DNA from: CAWFGW01 sp963815495
Lineage (GTDB): Bacteria > Bacteroidota > Bacteroidia > Cytophagales > JAAEPT01
Assembly (NCBI GenBank): GCA_963815495.1
Contig: CAWFGW010000008.1
Location: forward strand, 1 to 64,000
Reading direction: 5' to 3'
Length of the DNA: 64,000 nt
Part shown: positions 19,219-29,460 of the stretch, piece after piece
How the letters are laid out: every line of letters begins with the position of its first letter
Numbering within the stretch: the stretch's first letter is position 1
The notes under the pieces: model-generated
Told to the model about the DNA's origin: nothing
What the model saw: only the letters and a program-made list of their open reading frames with translations
Databases searched by the model: none
Program-made: the position numbers and the translations under genes

Positions 19219-20904
19219 CTACTCTTTAACCACTGTAATTACTCGGGTTAGGGCGGCATTTGTGAGTTTTAGAACGTATATCCCTGGAGAAATCTCCTCA
19301 CCAAGTTGACAAGAGCTTTCACAAGTACCTTGTTCAACCACATGTCCTTGAGAATCCATTAACTCAAAAGCTGTCGCGATGGACACACCTAACTGTAACT
19401 TATTGGAAAACGGGTTAGGATATACCTCTTCGCTATTTTCATGTACTCGAATTCCAGTGACTACCTCGCTGCACGATGACCAAACGTGATGTAAAACCAC
19501 ATCTTCACTCGGCACCGTATACCCCCTATCCTGCCAATAAACCACACATGGCAACGGTACTGTTTCACGAGCATTCCAGTCGTTTGCATGGAGGAAATAA
19601 TAGGCTAACGTATCACCTGGATAAAATTCATGGACATAGGAAAAATTATTACTCCCTTCGTATTGCATCGGCAATATTTGCCAGTTCCCGTTGGTGGCTG
19701 TCATTGTTCCGGTGATGTAAGCCATTTGAGAAATGTCGTTATCCGTCAGGTGTAATTTAAAAGTCACTTGTACTTTTTCACAGGGTAACTTCCCTGTATT
19801 CCCACCGACACATTGGTCACAATGATCAAAATAGGCCGTGCCATTGTCCTCATTATTACAATCTTTAGTAACAGCGTCACAGTGATACTTGAAGCCATTC
19901 ATGGCATTCGTAGCTTGATATGCATTTTGGGTAGTGTTACCATTCCAGGCTACTTTACCATACCCACGCCAGTTGTATGCTTGTGGTTCCCACCAAAACA
20001 CCCCTAAGCCTCGGTTGTTGGGTAGGGCTTGTACATTGTGAATGACTTTTTCTACAAACTGGCGCGCTTCATTAGGGGCGTTGGATGCTAAGCCGATCTC
20101 TGAAATCATAATATCTTTTTGGTAGGTCGCTACCATGTCCTGCATGTTTGTGAGTGTCTGCTGTGCATAAGTTGACCAATCCGCAGGCGTGTCAGGGTAC
20201 ATAGACATTGCGATGATGTCAAAGTGTGCTCCATTGTTAATTAACCCGCCTATGTTCCAGCGAAACAAACCATTATCGTAGCCATTTGACACATGCACAA
20301 TCACCTTAGCAGACGGAAAGACATTTTTTACTGCCTGGTAACCGCGCTCAACAAAAAGCGCATAGTTCGCCATGTTTGTGGAAGCTTGCCCTTCGGGCCA
20401 CAACATGCCGTTGTTGGTTTCATTACCGACTTGTACCCACGCTGGGGTGATGCCCTGAGTTTTTAAGCCATTGAGTACATCCGTGGTATGGTCGGCTACG
20501 GCTTGAGCCAGTTGGTTTACAGAATAATTTGCCCAGGCAGCCGGTTTCGTTTGCTTACCCGGATCCGCCCATGAATCACTATAGTGAAAATCAATCATGA
20601 GGCGATAGCCTTTGTCAACAGCCCGCTTCGCTAAGTTGATGACATCTTGTTTTCCACTCCAACCGTCTGTAGGATTCACCCATACCCGCAAACGGATGGC
20701 ATTGATGCAGTAGTCTGGAAGAATATCCAAGAGGTCTTTTTGTACACCATTGCTATCACGCCAAGTACGCCCCGACTGCTCCATTTCAGAGAGCCAACCG
20801 ATGTCTGCTCCACGAGCTAGTTCTTGTGCGTTTGAAGTAGTAGCAACTAAAAAAAACAAAAAGGTAATTAGTCTGGTAATCATGGCTTTTGTGTTTATGT
20901 TCAA
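19219..20904 (-). CDS. GH53 arabinogalactan endo-beta-1,4-galactanase with T9SS domain
   Basis: 561 residues. A signal peptide ends at SNAQ (about 27). The GH53 barrel covers about 28-350: GADIGWLSEMEQSG opens it, the acid/base is E162 in VQVGNETNNGMLWP, and the nucleophile is E269 in MISEIGL. A single Cys-rich linker (NGTAYFDHCDQCVGGNTG) follows. A beta-sandwich module comes next (about 385-485, ending TVPSEDVVLHHVWSSCS) of a kind common in T9SS proteins and possibly carbohydrate-binding. It ends in a type A sorting domain starting EEVYPNPFSNK. It cuts beta-1,4-galactan side chains of pectin outside the cell. Confidence 0.93.
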   Translation of the reverse strand: MNINTKAMITRLITFLFFLVATTSNAQELARGADIGWLSEMEQSGRTWRDSNGVQKDLLDILPDYCINAIRLRVWVNPTDGWSGKQDVINLAKRAVDKGYRLMIDFHYSDSWADPGKQTKPAAWANYSVNQLAQAVADHTTDVLNGLKTQGITPAWVQVGNETNNGMLWPEGQASTNMANYALFVERGYQAVKNVFPSAKVIVHVSNGYDNGLFRWNIGGLINNGAHFDIIAMSMYPDTPADWSTYAQQTLTNMQDMVATYQKDIMISEIGLASNAPNEARQFVEKVIHNVQALPNNRGLGVFWWEPQAYNWRGYGKVAWNGNTTQNAYQATNAMNGFKYHCDAVTKDCNNEDNGTAYFDHCDQCVGGNTGKLPCEKVQVTFKLHLTDNDISQMAYITGTMTATNGNWQILPMQYEGSNNFSYVHEFYPGDTLAYYFLHANDWNARETVPLPCVVYWQDRGYTVPSEDVVLHHVWSSCSEVVTGIRVHENSEEVYPNPFSNKLQLGVSIATAFELMDSQGHVVEQGTCESSCQLGEEISPGIYVLKLTNAALTRVITVVKE

Positions 20905-21344
20905 CTCAAAACATCTGAGAAAATTAAAGGTAATGATTATTTATGAATTAGATTTCACCTTCCGTTGTTAAGGATGGTTTCTTGAAAAATGACTAATAAC
21001 CACTTTTAAAAGCGTAAATTATTTAAATGAGGGAATTTATTAGGTTCGAATCACAGATATATTACTGGATATTTTATTTTCTAATTTCATTAGAAAAGTA
21101 ACAACACTATTGAAAGAAAAGCTGGCAAATGAATAAGCTATGATTTAAATGATTATGATGATTTCTATGATTCTTTTTAACTTTAAATTCATGATTCTTA
21201 AAAGAAATTTTCATCTGTAAAAAATAAGTAGAGTCTTAATAGAGGAGGATTATCAGCAAACTAACAACTACAGTATGTTTGTAAATAATTAAAAATGAAA
21301 ACTAAGATTATTTATCTATTCTCTAATTAAATGTAACATTACAA
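20905..21344. other. Intergenic stretch, nothing recognised
   Basis: About 440 bp of strongly AT-rich DNA between divergent genes (GH53 and the DMT protein). No ORF, hairpin or repeat I would defend. It must hold the promoters of both flanking genes. Confidence 0.4.
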
Positions 21345-21788
21345 ATGGAAAAATTTGGTTGGATCATCGTGACTTTTCTTGCTGGAGCCTTTCTTCCGAT
21401 ACAGGCTAGTATGAACAGTAAATTAGCTAAAACTGGAGGCAGTCCTGTACATGCTTCATTGATTTCATTTGTTGTAGGAGTGGTCGCTTTGGTGCTCTAC
21501 ATATTGTTTACTTCACAACAGATCTCCTGGAAAGGACTAAAAGACGCACCTTTTTACGCATGGTTGGGTGGAATACTGGGCGCATTTTATGTGACAGTGA
21601 TTGTGTTGGCTTTTCCAAAAATTGGACCTGGATTAACTTTCGGATTAGTGGTGGCGGGAAAATTACTGATATCCATGTTGATGGAACATTTTCAAGTGAT
21701 GGGCACACCATACATGCCTATTTCTATGGGTAGAGTTTTGGGTATGCTATTGATTGTCGGTGGGGTAATTATGATCAAGAAGTTTTGA
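21345..21788 (+). CDS. DMT-family transporter, YdcZ (DUF606)-like
   Basis: 147 residues with about five hydrophobic spans. GWIIVTFLAGAFLPIQASMNSKLAK at the N-terminus and PFYAWLGGILGAFYVTVIVLAFPKIGPG in the middle match DUF606 half-size drug/metabolite transporters, which pair to form a ten-span unit. Substrate unknown. Stands alone. Confidence 0.82.
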   Translation: MEKFGWIIVTFLAGAFLPIQASMNSKLAKTGGSPVHASLISFVVGVVALVLYILFTSQQISWKGLKDAPFYAWLGGILGAFYVTVIVLAFPKIGPGLTFGLVVAGKLLISMLMEHFQVMGTPYMPISMGRVLGMLLIVGGVIMIKKF

Positions 21789-21905
21789 AGTTATTATCAA
21801 AAAGCGATTCTCGCCTGAGTTGGTTTATACTTGCTACCCGATATTTGAAAAAGATAAACTATTTTAAACTCCTGAATTATAATAAATCACTTTCTAAATC
21901 TGAGT

Positions 21906-22421
21906 CTAGATTTGTCCAAGCATTTCTTGTTCATCTTCCTTTTTTAACACTACCTTTAACCGCTTAGGGTTATGGGCAACTACATAATAATCATCAACTT
22001 TATCCTTTTTAAACTCCACAGGCAGCACTTCGTTATAGGGTGATGAAATACTTTCGAGAGCTGCCAATTCGGGCATACTAATTTCAACCCCCTCTGGCTC
22101 CTCTCCCCCATTATCTTTGATGACTTTAACGGCCATCATTCTAGCATGGAAAGAATAGATTTGTGCTTGATTAAATTGTCTATCTCTAAATAAAAAATAT
22201 GCATACGCTTGATTCAAGCATGTTTTAGTCAACATTCCATTATATTTTTCTCCAATTTGAATTTGGAGTTGAGCAATTTCTATGACTTCATGGGTTGCCT
22301 TAAGAATTTTTTTGGTTTGTCTTCTATGAGAAATCATCGGATCAACAGCCGGATCTGATGCAATAGTAGTACTCCAGAAGATGCAAAGGATTAAAATTGA
22401 TATGGGTGAAAACTGCTTCAT
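21906..22421 (-). CDS. Secreted protein of unknown function
   Basis: 171 residues from ATG 22421, chosen because it places a signal peptide (MKQFSPISILILCIFWSTTIA) at the N-terminus; an in-frame start at 22469 would not. The body is mostly helical (HEVIEIAQLQIQIGEKYNGM, SFHARMMAVKVI) and includes PEGVEISMPELAALESI. No T9SS domain and no family recognised. Probably periplasmic. Confidence 0.6.
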   Translation of the reverse strand: MKQFSPISILILCIFWSTTIASDPAVDPMISHRRQTKKILKATHEVIEIAQLQIQIGEKYNGMLTKTCLNQAYAYFLFRDRQFNQAQIYSFHARMMAVKVIKDNGGEEPEGVEISMPELAALESISSPYNEVLPVEFKKDKVDDYYVVAHNPKRLKVVLKKEDEQEMLGQI

Positions 22422-22679
22422 AAATTCATTTTTTTGTGATGTAATAAAGACAACCCAATAACCGCGCAATTAATAAATCAGTTATAAAATGCTCCTATTA
22501 TGGAGTACAGATTATTTCTTGAGGAATAGAATCCTCAAACAGTGGAAAACAAAACCAGAGACATGAAGTTTCAAGTTATTTCCACCAATGTGTATTTTAT
22601 GATTCTTAAGTTGTATTTTTATTATTACTCACAATTGATATCAGTAACCCTACTAGCATCTGGCAAAAAAGTTAAATCA

Positions 22680-23267
22680 ATGAAATACACTAATGAAAAC
22701 GATTCAATAAGAGCATTTTTAAAAGCGTTTAAAATCTTAACTCCAGATGAAATTGAGGCCTTCACCAATTTAACTACAAAAAAATCACTAAATAAAGCGG
22801 ATTATTTTATTAGAGAAGGTGAGATTTGTAAGCACGTTACCTTTGTGGTGTCGGGCTCATTACGGTCGTATTACACCTCTGATAAAGGAGAAGAAACCAC
22901 TTATTGCATCACTTTTCCTAACAACTTTATGACCGCTTATTCCTCTTTTTTAACCAATCTGCCTACACAGGAAAACATACAAGCCATTACACCAACATCA
23001 TTGTTAGTGATTTCTAAAGAAAAACTTGAAAATCTGGCTCACTCAAGTTCAAATTGGTTGCTGTTTTCAAAAATAATAGCCGAACAACAATACATTGAAT
23101 TGGAAAAGAGAATATTTCAATTGCAAAGCTGTAATGCGACAGAACGCTATGCCGACTTAATGAAAAATCAGCCCGAATATTTTCAAACCATCCCCTTACA
23201 ATATCTAGCTTCCTACTTGGGAGTTACTCAACGTCATTTAAGTAGGATACGAAAAGAAGTTTTTTAG
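22680..23267 (+). CDS. Crp/Fnr-family transcriptional regulator
   Basis: 195 residues from ATG 22680; the frame is open back to 22542 but that part has no domain. The cyclic-nucleotide-binding-like barrel spans about 15-130 (YFIREGEICKHVTFVVSGSLRSYY). The C-terminal helix-turn-helix is short (LQYLASYLGVTQRHLSRIRKE). This is the Bacteroidota type without the Arg-Ser cAMP pocket. The flavodoxin-fold oxidoreductase starts 63 nt downstream in the same direction and is a likely target. Confidence 0.88.
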   Translation: MKYTNENDSIRAFLKAFKILTPDEIEAFTNLTTKKSLNKADYFIREGEICKHVTFVVSGSLRSYYTSDKGEETTYCITFPNNFMTAYSSFLTNLPTQENIQAITPTSLLVISKEKLENLAHSSSNWLLFSKIIAEQQYIELEKRIFQLQSCNATERYADLMKNQPEYFQTIPLQYLASYLGVTQRHLSRIRKEVF

Positions 23268-23330
23268 ACATTTGTCCTATAAACTCCTCTTATAAATATG
23301 AATTTTTGTCGTTCACCTCTGAAAGACAAA

Positions 23331-23912
23331 ATGAGTAAAAAAATAGTAATCATCGATGGTCACCCTAACAAAGCTAGTCTGAATTTTGGGTTTGTAGAAG
23401 CCTATAAAAAAGGAGCAATAAATAGTGGTTCAGCAGTACAAGAAATCACCATTCGAGATCTTAAGTTCAACCCTAACCTCTCTTTCGGTTTCCAAAAAAG
23501 AACAGAATTGGAACCTGACCTGTTAGAAGCATGGGAAAAAATCATCTGGGCTGATCATTTGGTTTGGATTCATCCTGTGTGGTGGGGTGGCTTACCAGCA
23601 CTTTTGAAAGGTTTTATTGATCGCCTTTTTTTACCGGGTTTGGCCTTCCAGTACAGAGAAAATTCTATATTCTGGGACAAATTATTGACGGGAAAAACCG
23701 CTCGTATCATCACCACCCTTGACCAACCGAGTTGGTACTATTGGTTAGTGTATGGGAAACCAAGTGTTAATCAATTAAAAAAATCAACTTTAAACTTTTG
23801 TGGCGTTAAACCAGTGAAAGTTTCTTATTTTGGAATTGTAAAAACCTCCAATGAGCGTCAACGACTTGGATGGATTACAGAAGTAGAAAAATTAGGGATG
23901 CGAAACAAATAA
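23331..23912 (+). CDS. NAD(P)H-dependent flavodoxin-fold oxidoreductase
   Basis: 193 residues from ATG 23331, whose MSKKIVIIDGHPNKASLN begins the fold with its phosphate-binding turn; an ATG at 23298 adds 11 residues of no value. WADHLVWIHPVWWGGLPALLKGFIDRLF is the FMN-contact region of NQO1/KefF-type (flavodoxin_2) enzymes. It reduces quinones or electrophiles in the cytoplasm using FMN. It lies just after the Crp/Fnr gene and 5 nt before the phosphatase. Confidence 0.88.
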   Translation: MSKKIVIIDGHPNKASLNFGFVEAYKKGAINSGSAVQEITIRDLKFNPNLSFGFQKRTELEPDLLEAWEKIIWADHLVWIHPVWWGGLPALLKGFIDRLFLPGLAFQYRENSIFWDKLLTGKTARIITTLDQPSWYYWLVYGKPSVNQLKKSTLNFCGVKPVKVSYFGIVKTSNERQRLGWITEVEKLGMRNK

Positions 23913-23917
23913 ACTAA

Positions 23918-24592
23918 ATGGCGATATACGCAATTGGAGATATCCACGGCTGCCTTGCGGCTTTAGAGACTATTTTTAATCAAGGTCAGATCCAAAAAGA
24001 GGATACCGTGGTCTTTTTAGGGGATTATATTGATCGAGGCCCCAATAGTAAAGGTGTTTTTGATTGGTTGCTGGATAACAGTAAAAAGTACAACTTTAAA
24101 TTTATCCTAGGTAACCATGATCTCATAATGTTAGCTGCCAAAACAGATCAGGATCAGTTTGCCTCGTGGCTACAATTTGGTGCAGTACAAACCCTTGCAT
24201 CTTACGGTATAGTTGAAGACGATCCTAATTGGGTAACTAAAATTGACCCAGCACATTGGTCATTTATCGAGTCCTGTCTGCCCTACCTTGAAATGGAACA
24301 ATTTATCTTTGTGCATGCAGGTCTAGAAGCTGGAAAAAAGCTAATTGAACAGGATGAACACCACCTGTTCTGGCAGAAGTACGAAACCCCTGAGTTGTAT
24401 GCGACCGATAAAACAGTGGTTTGTGGACACACCGCTAGAAAAAACGGACAGATTGCGGACTTTGGACACACCGTCTGTATTGATACCTTTGCTTATGGCG
24501 GTATGTGGCTCACCTGCTTAAATGTAGCAACAGGTACTTACATCAAAGCTAATAATCAAGGTCGTGTTGAAAAAGGAGAACTAAACGATTAA
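23918..24592 (+). CDS. Metallophosphoesterase, PrpA/ApaH-like serine/threonine phosphatase
   Basis: 224 residues. The metal and catalytic motifs appear in order: GDIHGC (7-12), GDYIDRGPNS (35-44), GNHD (66-69), FVHAGLE and later VCGHTARK. The size fits bacterial PPP-type phosphatases that act on phosphoproteins or diadenosine polyphosphates. Starts 5 nt after the oxidoreductase, so likely co-transcribed. Confidence 0.9.
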   Translation: MAIYAIGDIHGCLAALETIFNQGQIQKEDTVVFLGDYIDRGPNSKGVFDWLLDNSKKYNFKFILGNHDLIMLAAKTDQDQFASWLQFGAVQTLASYGIVEDDPNWVTKIDPAHWSFIESCLPYLEMEQFIFVHAGLEAGKKLIEQDEHHLFWQKYETPELYATDKTVVCGHTARKNGQIADFGHTVCIDTFAYGGMWLTCLNVATGTYIKANNQGRVEKGELND

Positions 24593-24752
24593 AAGGAAAA
24601 TCACATCAGCTGTTTAAGCGAATCTTAAACAACCTCAAAAAGCACTTTTTTACAGATTACTTTTTTTAATAATAAAAAAACACAATTTAAACTGTTTACT
24701 TTTCATAACAATTTGAGTAGTAATAGCTAGGGGATTAATATCATCTTTTTAT

Positions 24753-27700
24753 ATGTTCAAAAGCTATTACCATTTTATTCTTTATGTCAATGCTATTTTA
24801 ATAGTATTTGTGATTTCCTCTCATCATTTCGCTAACGCACAATGTTCTGCATTAAGTAGACCCACCTTAGAATATACATTTGGAAATGGTACACCACAGT
24901 TTAATCAATTAGAAGCTGAAGATTTTGGTTTTACAACTACATATCTACAAGAAAAAGGCAATACAGAGATTTACACCAATGACGGTGAGTTTTCATTTGT
25001 AAACCTTGTTTCTGATCCCTGGGGGGTGTGGCATGAAGGGATCACCGACCACACTGGTGATGGAAATGGCTATATGATGCTGGTAAATGCCGATTACGAT
25101 GCTGGGCAGTTTTATAAAGATACAGTAGAAGGTTTGTGTACAGGTGTTCACTATGAATTTTCTGTTTGGTTAGGCAATATTGATGAAAACAATGGAGGTA
25201 GAATTAAACCCAATGTGCGTTTCGAAATACGGAATGCCTACAACGATAACCTCCTTGCTGAATATGAAACAGGTGATTTACCAGTGATGCCCAATTTCAC
25301 CTGGGAAAAACACGCAGTTGAGTTTGATGCCACCACGGATAAGGTTGTGTTACTCTTAATTAATAACAACCCGGGTGGAAACGGCAATGACCTTGTGCTC
25401 GATGATGTGGCTTTTACCCCATGTTTGCCTGTTTACGATATAACAGGAGATACGGTCTTATGTATCGGAGAAAATTTGGACTTGGGCGCAAGCTTACTCG
25501 CTTCCTCTTATGCTACTCCAGAGTATTTATGGCAAAAGAAAAACCCAACCAATAATGAGTGGGAAGATCTTATTATAGCGAACAACCTCGCTATTCCAGC
25601 AATCGATCAAGCTGACTCGGGCTGGTATCGGTTGTTGGTAGCAGAAATGGGAAGCATGATTTCTGGTGTACATTGTCGATCCATTGATTCCGTATTTATT
25701 CATGTAGTGTCTCCTTTAATACCTGGTAAAATTGCTGCTTCACAAAACATCTGTTTCAACACCTCCCCTTCACTTTTTATTAGCGAAGAGGACGCGTCAA
25801 GTACTTCCGAAACGCTTACCTACCAATGGGAAACTTCCACGGACTTGGCTACTTGGACAGATGCTAATTCAACCGCAAGTACTTTTCAGGAAGCTACATT
25901 AATTACTAACCAGTATTACCGCAGGAAAGCTTTTACTACTTGTTATACGGCTTTTAGTGACACCATTTTAGTTACCGTCTATGATTCGCTAACCAACAAT
26001 GTTGTTGGAGATAATCAAGTGGTATGTGGTAAGGCTACACCTTCTCCAGTCAATATTAGCACCTCTTTAACTGGTGGAAAAGGAGTTTATGCTTATCAGT
26101 GGCAACGCTCGTCCGATTCATTAACATGGAGTGATCTGGCGGGAGAAACAGGAATCACCTACCAATCACCTACAATTTCTAATGACACCTATCTCCGCAT
26201 AGCAGCAAATGATTCCTGTGGTATCCGTTACTCCAATGTCATTAAATTAGATTATCAATTCACAGCGATGCCAGATTCCATTCATGACACCATTTGTGAG
26301 GGATCTCCCCTTCCACCTCTGACGGTTGCTGGTACTGATATCCAGTGGTATGATAATTCCCTCACCCCCATCACTCCACCAACTTTTAATAACACTAGCC
26401 TGGGCACACAACGTTTCCATGTCACAGAAACCCTATTAGGGTGTGAAAGTAAATTATCACCCATAACCCTTACTGTTCATTCAACACCTACACTCACCTT
26501 GACTTCCCAGGCAACGTGTGAAGGTGATAGTGCTCAATTTATACCAACCATCAACGGAGGTACGCCTCAATATAACTTCAACTGGTTCACAGGATCAGGC
26601 AGTCTACTTAATTCAGATTCCATTCTCAATGTGAAAGCCCAATCAACTACCTTTTATAGTTTAGCTATTCGCGACCAGAATGAATGTACGGACTCTAATA
26701 CTGTACCTCTAACCGTTTATAACAAACCTATATTGACGCTTAACGATACTTCAATCTGTGCAGGTGAGACCATCAACCTTCTTCCAAGAATTAATAATGC
26801 TACTGCACCTATTACTTATGATTGGTCCAATTCCACAGGTTCGTTTGCTACGACTCCATCCATTGCATTTAATAAGCTAACTACCGAAAAGGTGGGGTTA
26901 GTGATATCCGATGCAAATAATTGTAAGGACACCACTGAGATCACGGTTACAGTAAACCAGCGACCTCAAATTTCACTAAAAGATACATCCATGTGTGAGG
27001 GTGCTGCGGTTACACTCACTCCTTCGGTGACTAACGCTACAGCTGGTGGGGGTTATCAATGGTATAATCCAACAACTACCGTCATCTCGAATTCTCCGAC
27101 AATTAATTATGATGGTGCCATGAACACCAATTTCTCAGTCGTTTTTGAAGATGCCAATTCATGTAAAGATACGGCACAAGCAACAGTTACAGTGAATTCT
27201 AAACCTGAAGTCACCTTATCCGATGTCGCTATATGTGAAGAGGCCACCGTTACGATAACGCCTACAATTACTGATGCTAATGGTACTATCATGTATGTGT
27301 GGGAAAATTTAACGGACCTTAGCATTTCAACAGCTGCAACCCTTGATTTTTCGGATTCAAGCAGCACCAATTATGAATTAAGAATTACAGATGGAAATGA
27401 ATGTAAAGACACTGCAACAGTTCAAATAACGGTGTTCGAAAAACCTGCTATCTCAATTACAGGAAACGATGTTTGTAGTGGCAATGCTTCAACACTCAAA
27501 GCAACAGTCAGTAATTATTCTACAGGCTTAGTTTATAACTGGACACCATCAACAGGGTTGTCTAATACTACTTCTCCCTCAGTAAATGCCTCTCCATCGA
27601 ACACTACTAAATACCTATTAACAGTCACCACTGCGGATAATTGTGTGGATACGATGAGTCATGTGGTTGGAGTTACCTCCACTCCCATTGCTTCTATTTT

Positions 27701-28430
27701 AGGTGAAGATACCATCCTCTGTAAAGGCGAAAATGTTACCTATAGTGCCTTTAATGACGCTACGGAAAATTATACCTCTGAATGGTATTATAGTGAAAAT
27801 GACACACTAAATTTTTCACCATTAGCAACCAAAGGCAATTTAACCATTGGAACACAGGGTTTCTACCGAATACTGGTCAGAAATGGAGGGTTTTGTCCTG
27901 TATGGTCGGATATAATTTTTGTGAAAAAAGAAAATATAGAAGTAGCACTTACCTCTGAAAAAGAGGGGATTAATGGTGGGGAATCTATTAAAATAGAAGC
28001 GATTACCACACCCGATGTGCTTGAGTCAGTTTGGTCTACTGGAGCTATCAATACGTCCGATATTACTGTATCACCCGAAGAAAAAACGACTTACTTTATT
28101 GAGGTACGAGGAGAAAAATGTACCGCATCCGATTTATTAACGATAGAGGTTTACCCTCCCATCATTATCCCCAATGGATTTAGTCCTAATGGAGATGGAA
28201 AAAACGATCGATGGTACATCAAAGGCATCGCCTATTTTCCTACAGCTGAGATAAAAATTTATAACCGCTGGGGAAATATCGTCTACCATTATACCTCAGG
28301 CTACGATGAACCTTGGAACGGAATTGATTTAAGTGGTAGTGAATTACCCATCGCTACCTACTATTATGTGATTGATGTAAATGACACAAAAAATCAAAAG
28401 TTTAATGGCTCAGTTTCGATTCTACGATGA
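24753..28430 (+). CDS. Giant secreted Ig-repeat protein with gliding-motility-associated C-terminal domain
   Basis: 1225 residues. A signal peptide ends near HHFANAQC (about 30). An N-terminal jelly-roll-like module (about 45-225) contains GYMMLVNADYDAGQFY and LVLDDVAFTPC. Then come about ten Ig-like repeats of roughly 80 residues, each starting near a conserved Cys (for example DTSICAGETINLLP, DTSMCEGAAVTLTP, DVAICEEATVTITP). The C-terminus is a CHU_C type B sorting domain with IPNGFSPNGDGKNDRWYIKG, YNRWGNIVY and PWNGIDLSG. Exported by T9SS and held at the surface, probably as an adhesin. It overlaps the PorP/SprF gene by 4 nt, the usual partnership for type B substrates. Confidence 0.9.
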   Translation: MFKSYYHFILYVNAILIVFVISSHHFANAQCSALSRPTLEYTFGNGTPQFNQLEAEDFGFTTTYLQEKGNTEIYTNDGEFSFVNLVSDPWGVWHEGITDHTGDGNGYMMLVNADYDAGQFYKDTVEGLCTGVHYEFSVWLGNIDENNGGRIKPNVRFEIRNAYNDNLLAEYETGDLPVMPNFTWEKHAVEFDATTDKVVLLLINNNPGGNGNDLVLDDVAFTPCLPVYDITGDTVLCIGENLDLGASLLASSYATPEYLWQKKNPTNNEWEDLIIANNLAIPAIDQADSGWYRLLVAEMGSMISGVHCRSIDSVFIHVVSPLIPGKIAASQNICFNTSPSLFISEEDASSTSETLTYQWETSTDLATWTDANSTASTFQEATLITNQYYRRKAFTTCYTAFSDTILVTVYDSLTNNVVGDNQVVCGKATPSPVNISTSLTGGKGVYAYQWQRSSDSLTWSDLAGETGITYQSPTISNDTYLRIAANDSCGIRYSNVIKLDYQFTAMPDSIHDTICEGSPLPPLTVAGTDIQWYDNSLTPITPPTFNNTSLGTQRFHVTETLLGCESKLSPITLTVHSTPTLTLTSQATCEGDSAQFIPTINGGTPQYNFNWFTGSGSLLNSDSILNVKAQSTTFYSLAIRDQNECTDSNTVPLTVYNKPILTLNDTSICAGETINLLPRINNATAPITYDWSNSTGSFATTPSIAFNKLTTEKVGLVISDANNCKDTTEITVTVNQRPQISLKDTSMCEGAAVTLTPSVTNATAGGGYQWYNPTTTVISNSPTINYDGAMNTNFSVVFEDANSCKDTAQATVTVNSKPEVTLSDVAICEEATVTITPTITDANGTIMYVWENLTDLSISTAATLDFSDSSSTNYELRITDGNECKDTATVQITVFEKPAISITGNDVCSGNASTLKATVSNYSTGLVYNWTPSTGLSNTTSPSVNASPSNTTKYLLTVTTADNCVDTMSHVVGVTSTPIASILGEDTILCKGENVTYSAFNDATENYTSEWYYSENDTLNFSPLATKGNLTIGTQGFYRILVRNGGFCPVWSDIIFVKKENIEVALTSEKEGINGGESIKIEAITTPDVLESVWSTGAINTSDITVSPEEKTTYFIEVRGEKCTASDLLTIEVYPPIIIPNGFSPNGDGKNDRWYIKGIAYFPTAEIKIYNRWGNIVYHYTSGYDEPWNGIDLSGSELPIATYYYVIDVNDTKNQKFNGSVSILR

Positions 28431-29380
28431 GAAAATTTCTATTGACCATATTCCTATTTACTTCATTAGTGACTTTTGCACAGCAGGAGCAACAATATTC
28501 ACAGTATATGCTCAATCAATTCGCTCTTAACCCCGCAATTGCAGGTACCGAAGACTTTATTGATGTGGTAATAGGAGGACGTAAACAATGGGCTGGATTT
28601 GAATCAGCTCCTACCACCACTTATATTAGTGCACATATGACATTGGGAAAAGAAGAACATCAATTCCATCATGCTGGAGAACATAAAGCATGGCATGGTG
28701 TAGGTGTACAAGCTTTTCTTGATCAAACAGGTCCTATCTCCCGAACTTCTGTTTTGTTGGCCTATGCCTATAATATACCTATAACCCCCACTATTCGATT
28801 ATCTTCAGGCGCTTATGCGGGATTTACCCAATGGGAAACTAACAAAGATAAATGGCGAAATATCGACAATGAAACAGACTATTTATTTGCCAACAACCTT
28901 AACAGTGGTGCCGTGCCTGATGTACACCTTGGTCTTTGTTTATATAGTCCGCGATTTTATGTCAATTTCTCTTCTTTTTCTTTATTGCAAAACAATGTGA
29001 ATTTCAGTGCGGATAATGCTAAGAATGCTAGAATGAATGCCCATTATTTCCTAAATGGAGGAATAAAACTGTGGCTAAATGAAACAGTACAAATCACACC
29101 TTCAGCAATGGTAAAATATATGTATGGTACGCCCTTGAGTGTTGATTTAAATGGAAAAGTTACTCATAACAACAAGTTTTGGTATGGCTTTTCCTACCGA
29201 ATAATGGATGCTTTTAACACATTTATTGGTGCTGAATTGGGTAACCAGCTGTATGCTTCTTATGCTTTTGAATGGTCTCATACATCTATTGGCAGATACA
29301 TTGCCGGGACTCATGAAATTATAATTGGTCTTCGGCTAAAACACCCCAAGTCAATTGATTGTCCTTCAAAATATTGGTAA
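28427..29380 (+). CDS. PorP/SprF-family outer-membrane protein
   Basis: 317 residues. A signal peptide (MRKFLLTIFLFTSLVTFAQ) is followed by the textbook family start QYSQYMLNQFALNPAIAGTEDF. Beta-rich throughout, ending ISLRLKHP-like. It starts inside the stop of the giant adhesin gene (ATGA overlap), the arrangement known for SprB/SprF pairs. Its role would be to export or anchor that adhesin at the outer membrane. It is a closer match to the family consensus than the other two copies in this window. Confidence 0.93.
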   Translation: MRKFLLTIFLFTSLVTFAQQEQQYSQYMLNQFALNPAIAGTEDFIDVVIGGRKQWAGFESAPTTTYISAHMTLGKEEHQFHHAGEHKAWHGVGVQAFLDQTGPISRTSVLLAYAYNIPITPTIRLSSGAYAGFTQWETNKDKWRNIDNETDYLFANNLNSGAVPDVHLGLCLYSPRFYVNFSSFSLLQNNVNFSADNAKNARMNAHYFLNGGIKLWLNETVQITPSAMVKYMYGTPLSVDLNGKVTHNNKFWYGFSYRIMDAFNTFIGAELGNQLYASYAFEWSHTSIGRYIAGTHEIIIGLRLKHPKSIDCPSKYW

Positions 29381-29460
29381 TCGGAAAACCTTCTTTTTTG
29401 AGGTGTTTTGAATTTTTGATAAAAAATAGATTTTTTAATTTTGTATTCAAACGCCTACAG

